DNA of 64,000 nt from Lachnospiraceae bacterium UBA7026 (lineage in GTDB: Bacteria > Bacillota > Clostridia > Lachnospirales > Lachnospiraceae). The stretch covers positions 29,529-93,528 of the forward strand of contig DLBH01000039.1 of NCBI GenBank assembly GCA_002494165.1, given 5' to 3'. Positions 7,504-15,611 of the stretch are shown here, one piece after another. The stretch's first letter is position 1. Every line of letters starts with the position of its first letter. The notes beneath the pieces were generated by a model, which saw nothing but the letters and a program-made list of their open reading frames with translations, did no database searches and was not told the origin of the DNA. The position numbers and the translations under genes were made by a program.

Positions 7504-9318
7504 TCACATTTTCCTCCAGCCGGGGAGATATTTATTTTTAATTCTTCCCCGATCAAGCTTACCCCAGCCCAGGGCCAGGTTTTCAAAGCATACCAGTACA
7601 TAAGCGGAAGACTCTGTCAGGTCCTGGCCGGACCATTCTATGGTCTCCCCCTTAAGATAGCGGTCCAGGCGGGGATCCTCCTCTGCCAGACAGAGGGTCC
7701 TGGGATAATCCCCGGGTCTTAAAACCATGGCCAGGGCCTGGGAAGGCTCAAACCTGCCCCTGTGACAATCTCCCAGGTAAAGTCCGGACCGGACCACCCT
7801 GAGGCCTCCGAAATCCGGACATCCAGGGGGCAGGAGAAAGAGTCTTTCCTCCCGGATCTCAAGCCTTTCCTTCCAGGAAAGCCAGAAATCCTCCCCTTTT
7901 TTACAAGGCCGGACCTCCTCAAGGAACTTTTCTGCCGGCTCCAGAGAGAAAGTCTCTATTTTGCCTGATCCCTTTCCCGGTCTCCGGCCGGGCCGGCCTC
8001 CATTTTTCCTTCCCTTGCCTGACCGGTCTCTTACTATTTTCCCCCGGCCGGCTGCCAGCCTGAGAGGCTGCTCTTTACGGGTCCCTGACTTCTCCTTTTC
8101 CTTCCCAATCCGGGAGAGGTTGTCCAGGTCTGATCCTGCTTTTTCCTTCCCAATCCGGGAAAGATCTTCCAGGTCTGATCCTTCTTTCTCCTTCCCAATC
8201 TGAGAAAAGTCGTCCAGGTCTGATCCTGCTTTTTCCTTCCCAATCCGGGAAAAGTCTCCCAGATTTAATCCTGCTTTTTCCTTCCCAATCCGGGAAAAGT
8301 CTTCCAGGTCCGGTCCGGTCTTTTGCAGGAGGGCAGCGAACTGGCCCTCCCCATCCAGCCTGTGGGGCCAGAAACGGCGGCAGTGTCTCATGGGGTTGCC
8401 GGCCCTGGCTGCCACATGATCCGGCTGATCTGTTTTGGCTGCAGAGCCCGGCTGGTTCTGGCCGTCTGTCCCTGCCTGGTCTGAAGAGTCTTCCCGGTTC
8501 ATATTTCCCGGTCTCTCCGGCCTACCTTCCTCGATACCCGGATAGAGAGGCAGGGGCATAAGCCGCAGATCCGGGTACTCTGCCAGCAGCCAGGAGACTG
8601 CTCCCTCATCCTCCTCCCAGGAGAAGGTACAGGTGGAATAAAGCAGATAACCACCCGGCTTGACCATCTCCACTGCCCGGGCCAGGATCTCCTTTTGCAG
8701 CCGGCTGTAGTTGTACACCGACTGAGGAGACCAATCCTTCATCATGGCCGGCTCCTTGCGGAACATTCCCTCACCGGAGCAGGGGGCGTCAACCAGCACC
8801 CCGTCAAAATAATTCCTGAATCTTTTACTCAGTCTCTCCGGGCTTTCACAGGTGATGACACAGCGTCCAAGGCCTGCCAGCTCCACATTTTTAAGCAGGG
8901 CCTTACAGCGGGAGGCACTGATGTCATTAGCCAGCAGCAGACCACTGTCGCCCAGCTTGCCGGCCAGGGCCGTGGTCTTGCCTCCGGGAGCCGCGCACAG
9001 GTCAAGAAGTCTGTCCCCCTCCTTCACCGGAAGAAAGGCTGCCGGAGCCATGGCACTAGGTTCCTGCAGGTAGTAGGCTCCTCCATAATAATAAGGGCTG
9101 GTGGACAGTCTTTCCTCTCCCTCATAGTAGAATCCTTCCTGGCACCATGGGACTCTTTTTCCTAAAAGAAACCGGCGGATAAGATCCGCCGGTTTCACTT
9201 TTAGACGATTTATTCTAAGGGTCTGTCCATAACTGTGCGAAAAGGATTCCAGATACTTGTCGTAGTCTTTGCCAAGCATAGCCTGAAGCTTATCCCCGAC
9301 AGGTTTCGGTATATCCAT
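7504..9318 (-). CDS. RsmF/NOL1-NOP2-Sun family rRNA m5C methyltransferase
   Basis: S-adenosylmethionine-dependent RNA cytosine-5 methyltransferase. The SAM-binding motif LDLCAAPGGKTT, the release motif VDAPCSGEGMFRKEP and the nucleophile motif STCTFSWEEDEG are all in the first 240 residues. The C-terminal part (about 460-604) is the RsmF-type PUA-like domain. Between them lies a long linker with five tandem copies of a 15-residue unit based on DFSRIGKEKAGSDL (residues about 331-406), which makes the protein much longer than the family's usual 430-480 residues. AGGAGAG precedes the ATG. Same operon as the downstream RsuA-like gene. Confidence 0.9.
   Translation of the reverse strand: MDIPKPVGDKLQAMLGKDYDKYLESFSHSYGQTLRINRLKVKPADLIRRFLLGKRVPWCQEGFYYEGEERLSTSPYYYGGAYYLQEPSAMAPAAFLPVKEGDRLLDLCAAPGGKTTALAGKLGDSGLLLANDISASRCKALLKNVELAGLGRCVITCESPERLSKRFRNYFDGVLVDAPCSGEGMFRKEPAMMKDWSPQSVYNYSRLQKEILARAVEMVKPGGYLLYSTCTFSWEEDEGAVSWLLAEYPDLRLMPLPLYPGIEEGRPERPGNMNREDSSDQAGTDGQNQPGSAAKTDQPDHVAARAGNPMRHCRRFWPHRLDGEGQFAALLQKTGPDLEDFSRIGKEKAGLNLGDFSRIGKEKAGSDLDDFSQIGKEKEGSDLEDLSRIGKEKAGSDLDNLSRIGKEKEKSGTRKEQPLRLAAGRGKIVRDRSGKGRKNGGRPGRRPGKGSGKIETFSLEPAEKFLEEVRPCKKGEDFWLSWKERLEIREERLFLLPPGCPDFGGLRVVRSGLYLGDCHRGRFEPSQALAMVLRPGDYPRTLCLAEEDPRLDRYLKGETIEWSGQDLTESSAYVLVCFENLALGWGKLDRGRIKNKYLPGWRKM
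8101..8325. repeat. In-frame tandem repeat, 5 copies of 45 bp
   Basis: Five head-to-tail copies starting at 8101, 8146, 8191, 8236 and 8281, each beginning CTTCCCAATCCGGGA (plus strand) with minor variation. It lies in the linker of the rRNA methyltransferase gene and each unit encodes 15 residues, so copy number changes keep the frame. Confidence 0.95.
9169..9195. repeat. Perfect 12-bp inverted repeat within a coding region
   Basis: AAACCGGCGGAT and its exact reverse complement are separated by three bases, inside codons about 41-50 of the rRNA methyltransferase gene. It would form a strong hairpin early in the mRNA on either strand. Function unknown; it may be chance of codon choice. Confidence 0.8.
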
Positions 9319-9357
9319 CTACACTCTCCTTTTTATCTGATTCCATTCCCGGCCCGG

Positions 9358-10161
9358 TCAGTTAAGGCTCTGGGCCCGGTAACCCTCTGAGATGATATCC
9401 AGCTGTTTGGAGAAATGATCCAGCTGCACCAGATCATCGAGGACATAAATCCGGTAAAACTCATCCTGAATCTTCTCCACCTCCTGGGTGTTGGCAATCT
9501 TGTAGAGATTCTGGATATTATTCAGAATATCCCTGACAAGATTCTCTTTTCTGTGGTGGGAGTTCTGGGCATCCATAATCTCATCCCTCACCACACTCAT
9601 CTCATGGTCCATATCCAGAATAACCTCAGAAACATCCAAAAGCTTTTGCTGGATGTACTGGGGGATATTCTCCTTGTACTTATACTGGAGCGAATGTTCG
9701 ATGGTCGCCCAGAAATTCATGGCCATAGTCCTGATCTGTATCTCCACCGAAAGATTCTTGGTTCCCTTAATGGTGTTGACCGGATAGATGACGATCATGT
9801 GATAGGACCTGTAGCCGCTGGCCTTCATATGTCTCACATAATCTTTCTCGTATTTCACACTCATATCCGTCCGGTTCTTGATCATAACAACCACACGGTC
9901 GATATCCTCTACAAACTGGCAGGTAATCCTTATGCCTGCCAGGTCTTCGATCTTTTCCTCAATATCATTCATGGAAACATCTTTGCGCTGCATCTTGTCC
10001 ATAATACTGACGATACTTTTCAGTCTGCCGTCAACCGACTCTATGGGAGAATAGATGCCACGGTTGCGATGTTCCTGTATCACATGATTAAATTTCACGA
10101 TCAGTTCATCAACCGCTAGCTGATATGGGTCCAGGAGTTCCCTCCAAAGTTGAAGTTCCAT
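9358..10161 (-). CDS. Small alarmone synthetase, RelA/SpoT domain (RelQ/YjbM-like)
   Basis: Single-domain (p)ppGpp synthetase that transfers pyrophosphate from ATP to GDP or GTP. The synthetase motifs are visible: RLKSIVSIMDKMQRKD, DLAGIRITCQF, GYRSYHMIV and EIQIRTMAMNFWATIEH (G-loop and catalytic Glu region). No HD hydrolase, TGS or ACT domain is present, which separates it from bifunctional Rel. The C-terminus is a long helical stretch as in RelQ tetramers. The ATG at 10161 has AGGGG 8 bases upstream; a GTG three codons earlier is less likely. About 267 residues. Confidence 0.9.
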   Translation of the reverse strand: MELQLWRELLDPYQLAVDELIVKFNHVIQEHRNRGIYSPIESVDGRLKSIVSIMDKMQRKDVSMNDIEEKIEDLAGIRITCQFVEDIDRVVVMIKNRTDMSVKYEKDYVRHMKASGYRSYHMIVIYPVNTIKGTKNLSVEIQIRTMAMNFWATIEHSLQYKYKENIPQYIQQKLLDVSEVILDMDHEMSVVRDEIMDAQNSHHRKENLVRDILNNIQNLYKIANTQEVEKIQDEFYRIYVLDDLVQLDHFSKQLDIISEGYRAQSLN

Positions 10162-10179
10162 ACACCTCACCCCTTTACA

Positions 10180-10659
10180 TCACTGGTCTCTGTAGCCTTG
10201 GTCCTCAGGCAGGTCCCGGCCAAGAGCGGCCTCCACTGCCAGGACGTCACAGCGCTCATTCTCAGGATGACCGGCATGACCCTTGACCCAGTGGAAAACC
10301 ACCTCGTGACTATCCATGGCCTCCATCAGTCTCTTCCAGAGATCAACATTTTTTACCTTCTCATTCTTTCCTCGCTTCCAGCCACGGCGGATCCATCCTT
10401 CTACCCATCCGTCGCTGATCGCCTGTACCAGATAACGGGAATCAGAATACAAGTCTACGTGGCATGGCCGGATCAGGGCTTCCAGACCCACGATCGCCGC
10501 CAGGATCTCCATCCTGTTGTTGGTCGTAAGACGGAAGCCTCCCGATAATTCCCGCCGGTGTTCCCGGCCGCTGCTGTCCGTATACAGAAGCACCGTGCCG
10601 TAACCTCCGGGTCCGGGATTACCCCGGGAAGACCCGTCTGTGTAGATTCTTACCTCCAA
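10180..10659 (-). CDS. rnhA: Ribonuclease HI
   Basis: Degrades the RNA strand of RNA-DNA hybrids. The catalytic acidic residues lie in [31 protein letters not shown] and the C-terminal ENERCD, giving the D-E-D-D set; the basic [10 protein letters not shown] handle region and [11 protein letters not shown] are also clear. At 159 residues it is a standard short RNase HI. It lies 18 bases upstream of the alarmone synthetase start. Confidence 0.95.
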   Translation of the reverse strand: MEVRIYTDGSSRGNPGPGGYGTVLLYTDSSGREHRRELSGGFRLTTNNRMEILAAIVGLEALIRPCHVDLYSDSRYLVQAISDGWVEGWIRRGWKRGKNEKVKNVDLWKRLMEAMDSHEVVFHWVKGHAGHPENERCDVLAVEAALGRDLPEDQGYRDQ

Positions 10660-10783
10660 AGACTCACCTCTGTCCCTCCTAGATACTTACCATATCTGCT
10701 GATACCCTACAACATATCCTATGGAAGTTATATTTTGTTTATAACATATATTGCCATAAAAAGCAATAATACGCCCTCCCTGC

Positions 10784-12058
10784 CTATTCCAGGAAAAAGG
10801 CAGTCAGCAACTGGCAAAGGCTGTTATAATCATCGACAGCCATAGTCTCCCTGGCTGAATGCATGGCCAGCATGGGTACCCCGATATCACAGCCCGCCAT
10901 AGGCATGTGAGAGCCCACCATGGGTCCCAGGGTCCTGCCGCCCAGGATATTGTTGCGGTCGTTGATCTCCTGCAAGGGGAAATCATACTTCTCGGCCAGT
11001 TCCTTAAGGACAGCATGCATCCAGGCATCCGAGGCATATTTCTGGCTTCCGTTAACCTTTACTGCCGTACCTCTTCCCAGGATAGCCCTGGTAGTAGTGT
11101 CAGCCTTGTCCGGATAATTGGGATGGGCGGCGTGGGCTCCGTCAACCGACAGATAACATGCCCTGGTCAGACTCTCAAGGACCCGGTCAGGCCCGGCCCC
11201 CGTTGAGAGGGCGATCCGGCGGACCAGGCCGGTCAGCAATTCAGAATCGGCTCCTGACCTGGTCATGCTGCCCACCTCCTCGTGGTTAAAAAGGCCGATC
11301 AGGTTGATTCCCTTGGTCCTTTCTCCCTCTACCAGGGACTCCAGCAGGGCTGAGACAGACACCAGATTATCAAGTCTGGGACTGACCAGAAGTTCATTTT
11401 CCAAACCGCAGAACTGGGGCGGGTCAAAATTATAGAGATTCAGGTCATAGGTCAGGATCTCTGAGGCTGCCACCCCGATCTCCCCGGCCAGGAAATGGAG
11501 GAAGTCTTCCTCTGACCAGCCGCCGCCGGCCAGGCCGGTCAGGGGCATCAGCTCCTTTTGCCGGTCGATCTTCCATCCGTCGTTGGCATTTCTGTTCATA
11601 TGGATGGCCAGGCCCGGGATTACGGCCAGGGGCCTCTCACTGTCATAGTAGGAAATGATGGGGTGGAAGGCGTCCTCCCCCTTTCTCACGATCATTCCCG
11701 ACAGACCTAAGGGCCTGTCAAACCAGGTATGGTCCATCATACCTCCGTAGACCTCCACATTGAGCTGGGCACAGCCCATGTTTTTAAAGGAGGGTTTACC
11801 CTTTAGTTTAAAGCAGGGCTGGTCCACATGGGCAAAAGCCATCCGCAGGGACGACATGGGATCCCTTGCCAGTCCCCGGCTGAAGGCAAAAAGGACATCC
11901 GGGAAAGGCTTGATCATATATCTGCCTCCCGGCTCTGTCACAAAGTCAGAATCCATGGCCAGTTCCTCAAAGCCGGCCTCTTTTAAAAAGTCCGTGGCAA
12001 AGCGGACCAGCTGGACCGGTGATGTGCCGGCCAGCAGACATTTTCTTAATGTATCCAT
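10784..12058 (-). CDS. M18 family aminopeptidase
   Basis: Zinc metallo-aminopeptidase of the M18 (aspartyl aminopeptidase, ApeB) family, cytosolic peptide degradation. Metal and catalytic motifs are FAHVDQP, LFNHEEVGSMTRSGAD (with the Glu-Glu pair), SVDGAHAAHPNY and VGSHMPMAGCDIGVPML near the end with the last His. Its 424 residues match the family. AAGGAGACC precedes the ATG. The gene is divergent from the DUF5721-like gene with 78 bp between the two ATGs. Confidence 0.92.
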   Translation of the reverse strand: MDTLRKCLLAGTSPVQLVRFATDFLKEAGFEELAMDSDFVTEPGGRYMIKPFPDVLFAFSRGLARDPMSSLRMAFAHVDQPCFKLKGKPSFKNMGCAQLNVEVYGGMMDHTWFDRPLGLSGMIVRKGEDAFHPIISYYDSERPLAVIPGLAIHMNRNANDGWKIDRQKELMPLTGLAGGGWSEEDFLHFLAGEIGVAASEILTYDLNLYNFDPPQFCGLENELLVSPRLDNLVSVSALLESLVEGERTKGINLIGLFNHEEVGSMTRSGADSELLTGLVRRIALSTGAGPDRVLESLTRACYLSVDGAHAAHPNYPDKADTTTRAILGRGTAVKVNGSQKYASDAWMHAVLKELAEKYDFPLQEINDRNNILGGRTLGPMVGSHMPMAGCDIGVPMLAMHSARETMAVDDYNSLCQLLTAFFLE

Positions 12059-12136
12059 CAGGTCTCCTTTTCAAATCATTACAAACATGCTAAAATGTGA
12101 TAACTATTATTTTCTTGATTGAGGGAGGATCAGCCC
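12059..12136. promoter_or_regulatory. Divergent promoter region
   Basis: A 78-bp AT-rich spacer between two divergently oriented genes. On the plus strand TTTCAA, 16 bases, TAAAAT is a plausible promoter for the DUF5721-like gene; on the minus strand TTATCA, 16 bases, TAATGA could serve the aminopeptidase. Both assignments are inference from consensus. Confidence 0.35.
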
Positions 12137-12613
12137 ATGTTTTCCATGGAAATAACCGACATACCCGGTTTTATGAATCAGCTCCTCTGCAAAGATACCT
12201 TTGACCGTTTTCTCACCATTGAAGCCGTCATCCGCATGGGGGTCACCTACCAGATCGACGGGAGCTGGAACAAGGACTTCTTTGACACCGGAGATATGCC
12301 CCAGGGCAGCTACTGCCCCTGGATGGAGGTCAGACCCAGAGTCTACCATATCGTCAGAGGCCACAAGCTTCCTTCTTCTATGAAGGTGATTCTGACCCTT
12401 CCCGAGCCTTCCCTCGACCAGCTTTTCGGACTGCCGGGCCAGGGAGAATTCCGGGATACGGTCAGCGGAGTCCACCTCAACATCCTCTACAATCCAAAAA
12501 GCCTGCGAATCAGTTCCGGCATGGCCGGCCACAGTTTTAACCTGGACCGCAGGCCGGAACAGATTGCCGATGATGCCCTCAGAGGCTTTTTGAAAAAAAA
12601 GGGGATCTGCTGA
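12137..12613 (+). CDS. DUF5721 family protein
   Basis: Protein of about 158 residues resembling the DUF5721 family found in Lachnospiraceae; function unknown. The N-terminus MFSMEITDIPGFMNQLL and the phrase TFDRFLTIEA fit that family as I remember it. It has no signal peptide or membrane segment and looks like a soluble cytosolic protein. The ATG at 12137 has GGGAGG 8 bases upstream; a TTG at 12119 lies before that site and is rejected. One of only two plus-strand genes in the window, convergent with ctpA. Confidence 0.7.
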   Translation: MFSMEITDIPGFMNQLLCKDTFDRFLTIEAVIRMGVTYQIDGSWNKDFFDTGDMPQGSYCPWMEVRPRVYHIVRGHKLPSSMKVILTLPEPSLDQLFGLPGQGEFRDTVSGVHLNILYNPKSLRISSGMAGHSFNLDRRPEQIADDALRGFLKKKGIC

Positions 12614-12696
12614 CAGCCGGCCCTCCATCCATAAGGATGACGGTCCGGACCGGGTCGCGGATCCCTCTATGCTTTTCCTTAGATACTTTTCCTGAA

Positions 12697-12726
12697 AGGA
12701 CCAGGACCCGGGTAGGGACCGGTCCT
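12697..12726 (+). terminator. Possible terminator after the DUF5721-like gene
   Basis: AGGACC and GGTCCT flank a GC-rich loop and are followed by ATTTTTT on the plus strand. It overlaps the end of the convergent ctpA gene. The inner loop contains the palindrome ACCCGGGT. Confidence 0.4.
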
Positions 12727-14041
12727 ATTTTTTCAGCATTTCCAAGGCTTTTTGCAGCTGCTTGTCATCCTTCTCGGAGTCAAGAGCGGCCTTCTTTTCT
12801 TCATCGGTCATCTCCAGGGTCACATCAGGTTCAATTCCCAATTCATGAATACAGTCTCCCTTGGGAAGATAATACTTGGCCACTGTAAATTTCACTGCCG
12901 TTCCATCAGTGAAGGGGAATATATTCTGGACGATGCCCTTTCCAAAAGTTTTGGTTCCCACGATCTGTGCCTTACCATAGTCTCTCAGACATCCGGTCAT
13001 AATCTCCGATGCACTGGCCGTATTCTCATTGACCAAAATTATAACCGGCACTTCCACATTGTCGTCGGAATTACTGTTATAGTCTGTCCTGCCGCCATTT
13101 TTATCCTGGATATATACTACCAGGTCACCCTTGGGAACAAATTCTGAGCACATATCCACACAGACATCCACCAGGCCGCCTCCGTTATCTCTCAGATCCA
13201 GAACCAGGCCGGTCATGCCCTGGCTGGTCAGGTCATCTACAGCCTCCTTGAACTTATCTGCCGTATTTTCGATAAACTGGGTCACTTCAATGTAGCCGAT
13301 CTTGCCGTCCTTCATCTCATAAGATACCGTATCTATCTCAATCTTTGACTTCTTCACGGTAAATTCCAGTTCCTGGCCTTCCCTGAAGATCTTGAGATCC
13401 GCCGTCTCCTTGTCCTTGCGCTTGATCTCCATGACCACATCTGTAAGCTCCATATCCTTGGTATCACGGTCATTGACGGAGACGATATAATCTCCAGGCT
13501 CCAGGCCCGCCTCGGCGGCAGGGGTATTTTTAAAGACTCCCTCTATCAGGGTGTAGCCGGTACTGGGATCCTTGGTTACTGTGACGCCGATTCCCTGGTA
13601 TTCCCCGGAATCCTCCTCCATCAGCTGCTTATAGCTTTCCTCCGTGTAGTATTCCGCATACTTATCATCGAGACCGCTGATATAACCCTTATAGATCCCG
13701 TCACGCATCTTGTCCTGGTCCACCTCATCAAGATAGTAGTTATTGATACACTGCTCAAGCATGCTCAGCTTTTCCACTACTTCTTTCTCGTTAAGGTTTG
13801 ACGATTCTGCACTGGCATAGGGATTACGGAGCATCCTGCCTATGGCAACGCCGACAGTCATAGAAAGGACAACCAGCAGGACGAGGAATATAAAGACCGG
13901 CTTTCTGCTCTTTTTTCTCTTTGAGGCAGAGCCATGGAAATCCCCGCTGCCGGAGTATCCTCCCTCACCGGGCCCTGAGCCATCTTCTGACAGATATGCC
14001 TTCACATGCTCTCTTCTCAAATCCTTCTTGCTCTCTTCCAT
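12725..14041 (-). CDS. S41 family C-terminal processing protease (CtpA)
   Basis: Membrane-anchored serine protease with a PDZ domain, acting outside the cytoplasm on misfolded or signalling proteins. A charged Gly/Ser-rich N-terminal segment (about 45 residues) precedes one membrane helix (VFIFLVLLVVLSMTVGVAIG). The PDZ domain carries GIGVTVTKD and AGLEPGDYIVSV; the catalytic Ser is in NTASASEIMTG and the Lys in TKTFGKGIVQ. About 438 residues from the ATG at 14041, chosen because AGGAGGA lies upstream. No spoIVB or ftsX/ftsE gene is adjacent. Confidence 0.93.
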   Translation of the reverse strand: MEESKKDLRREHVKAYLSEDGSGPGEGGYSGSGDFHGSASKRKKSRKPVFIFLVLLVVLSMTVGVAIGRMLRNPYASAESSNLNEKEVVEKLSMLEQCINNYYLDEVDQDKMRDGIYKGYISGLDDKYAEYYTEESYKQLMEEDSGEYQGIGVTVTKDPSTGYTLIEGVFKNTPAAEAGLEPGDYIVSVNDRDTKDMELTDVVMEIKRKDKETADLKIFREGQELEFTVKKSKIEIDTVSYEMKDGKIGYIEVTQFIENTADKFKEAVDDLTSQGMTGLVLDLRDNGGGLVDVCVDMCSEFVPKGDLVVYIQDKNGGRTDYNSNSDDNVEVPVIILVNENTASASEIMTGCLRDYGKAQIVGTKTFGKGIVQNIFPFTDGTAVKFTVAKYYLPKGDCIHELGIEPDVTLEMTDEEKKAALDSEKDDKQLQKALEMLKK

Positions 14042-14117
14042 TATGCTTCCTCCTAAACTATTTACTCTCCCCCCGCAGCCGGCCGGGCCAGACAATCCGT
14101 CCGGCAAAAAGCCAGGC

Positions 14118-14154
14118 AAAAAAACCTCCCGTCAGCAGAAATGTCGGCGGAAGG
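14118..14154 (-). terminator. Rho-independent terminator after cdaR-like gene
   Basis: On the minus strand CCTTCCG pairs with CGGGAGG and is followed by seven T residues, just downstream of the regulator stop codon at 14164. Confidence 0.7.
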
Positions 14155-14163
14155 CTTCATGAA

Positions 14164-15252
14164 TCAATAACCACTGTTCTCCATATATTTCATATATTTC
14201 ACCACCATCAGGGCAATCTTGAAGGTGATGGCATCCTCGAAAACTCTCAGGTCCAGGCCAGTGCTTTTCTGCAGCTTATCCAACCTGTAAACCAGCGTAT
14301 TACGGTGAATATACAGCTGTCTGGACGTCTCTGAAACATTGAGATTGTTCTCAAAAAACTTGTTGATGGTCTGCAGGGTCTCATCATCAAATTCATCAGG
14401 AGACCGGCCTTCAAAAATCTCACGGATGAACATCTTACAGAGGGGAAGGGGCAGCTGATAAATCAGCCGGCCGATACCTAAACTGCTGTAAGCTATAACA
14501 TTCTTTTCCGGATAGAAGATCCGTCCCACATCCATAGCCATCTTGGCCTCCTTGTAGGACCTGGAGACCTCCTTGATCTCACTGACGACGGTACCAAAAG
14601 ATACATGGACCATGGTCACCGCCTCAGTGTTAAGCATATCTACGATGCCCTGGGCCGTCTTCATCAGGTCGTCTGCCGACTCCCCGTTCTTCACCTCCCG
14701 GACCAGGATAATATTCTTCTCATCAACAGCGGTGATGAAATCCCTGGTCTTGGAAGAAAAGATGCTCCGGATGGTCTCAAAAGCATTGTTATCCCTGTCA
14801 TTCTGGGTCTCAACGATGAACACACAGCGCTTGACATCCGTCTCTATATGAAGCTTCTTGGCCCTGTTGTAAATGTCCACCAGCAAAAGGTTGTCAAGGA
14901 GCAGGTTCTTGATAAAATTATCCTTATCAAATCTCTCCTTGTAGGCAACCAGCAGATTCTGGATCTGGAAAGCTGCCATCTTTCCAATCATATAGACATC
15001 ATCGGTCTCGCCCTTTACCAGGACAATGTACTCCAGCTGGTTATCATCAAAAACTTTAAAAAACTGATATCCCTGGAGAACCTGGCTCTCTGCTAAAGAC
15101 TCGGCAAAAACCAGTACCGCCTCCTTATATTCTTCCACCGCGTCAAGTGTTGACGCCAGCGGCTTCCCGTCCGTATCCATGACACAAAGATCAATCCGGG
15201 TGATGGCCTTGATCCCATCTATCGTGTCCTGCAAGATCTGGTTTGAAATCAT
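14164..15252 (-). CDS. CdaR/PucR-type transcriptional regulator
   Basis: Transcription regulator with an N-terminal sugar-diacid-recognition-like domain (ISNQILQDTIDGIKAITRID) and a C-terminal PucR-type helix-turn-helix (FFENNLNVSETSRQLYIHRN, then TLVYRLDKLQKSTGLDLR). In E. coli CdaR responds to glucarate and glycerate; the ligand here is unknown. Length 362 residues is normal. It has its own terminator and no linked catabolic genes, so the target is not evident; autoregulation or control of ctpA is only a guess. Confidence 0.85.
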   Translation of the reverse strand: MISNQILQDTIDGIKAITRIDLCVMDTDGKPLASTLDAVEEYKEAVLVFAESLAESQVLQGYQFFKVFDDNQLEYIVLVKGETDDVYMIGKMAAFQIQNLLVAYKERFDKDNFIKNLLLDNLLLVDIYNRAKKLHIETDVKRCVFIVETQNDRDNNAFETIRSIFSSKTRDFITAVDEKNIILVREVKNGESADDLMKTAQGIVDMLNTEAVTMVHVSFGTVVSEIKEVSRSYKEAKMAMDVGRIFYPEKNVIAYSSLGIGRLIYQLPLPLCKMFIREIFEGRSPDEFDDETLQTINKFFENNLNVSETSRQLYIHRNTLVYRLDKLQKSTGLDLRVFEDAITFKIALMVVKYMKYMENSGY

Positions 15253-15611
15253 AGTTTAACTCCCCGTCCTTCCGTAACATATCCATACAGCATGCCCGGT
15301 CAGGTCTTCTCCACAATCAATCCCCTGATCAGGCCTACAAAAAATCCACAATTCTATAATCTTTCGTCCCCTATATTTTAATACATAATGTCCAAAAATA
15401 AAAGAGGAAATGTAGGGAAATTTACCTTAAAAGATTAAATAATTGTAAAAAATTACATATATATGGAATCATTTACCAAGAACAATTATACAATTTACAT
15501 AGTTTCCAAATAAGCTGCCTCTAATAAATATAATCAGACAGGCCAAATCCTGCCTGTAACAAAGAAAGACCTGCCCGGGTCCTGGTCCCAAAAGCAGGTC
15601 TAACTAATCTA
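15253..15611. other. Intergenic region with AT-rich upstream sequence and a terminator
   Basis: About 360 bases without a gene. The part at 15400-15530 is very AT-rich and would hold the promoter of the CdaR-like gene, though no clean -35/-10 pair stands out. The left of the region next to 15612 is the terminator of the LytR_C gene. Confidence 0.6.
15561..15601 (-). terminator. Terminator after the LytR_C-domain gene
   Basis: AGACCTGC and GCAGGTCT form a stem with inner GGACC/GG pairs, followed by TTCTTTG on the minus strand. It begins 11 bases after the stop codon. Confidence 0.8.
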
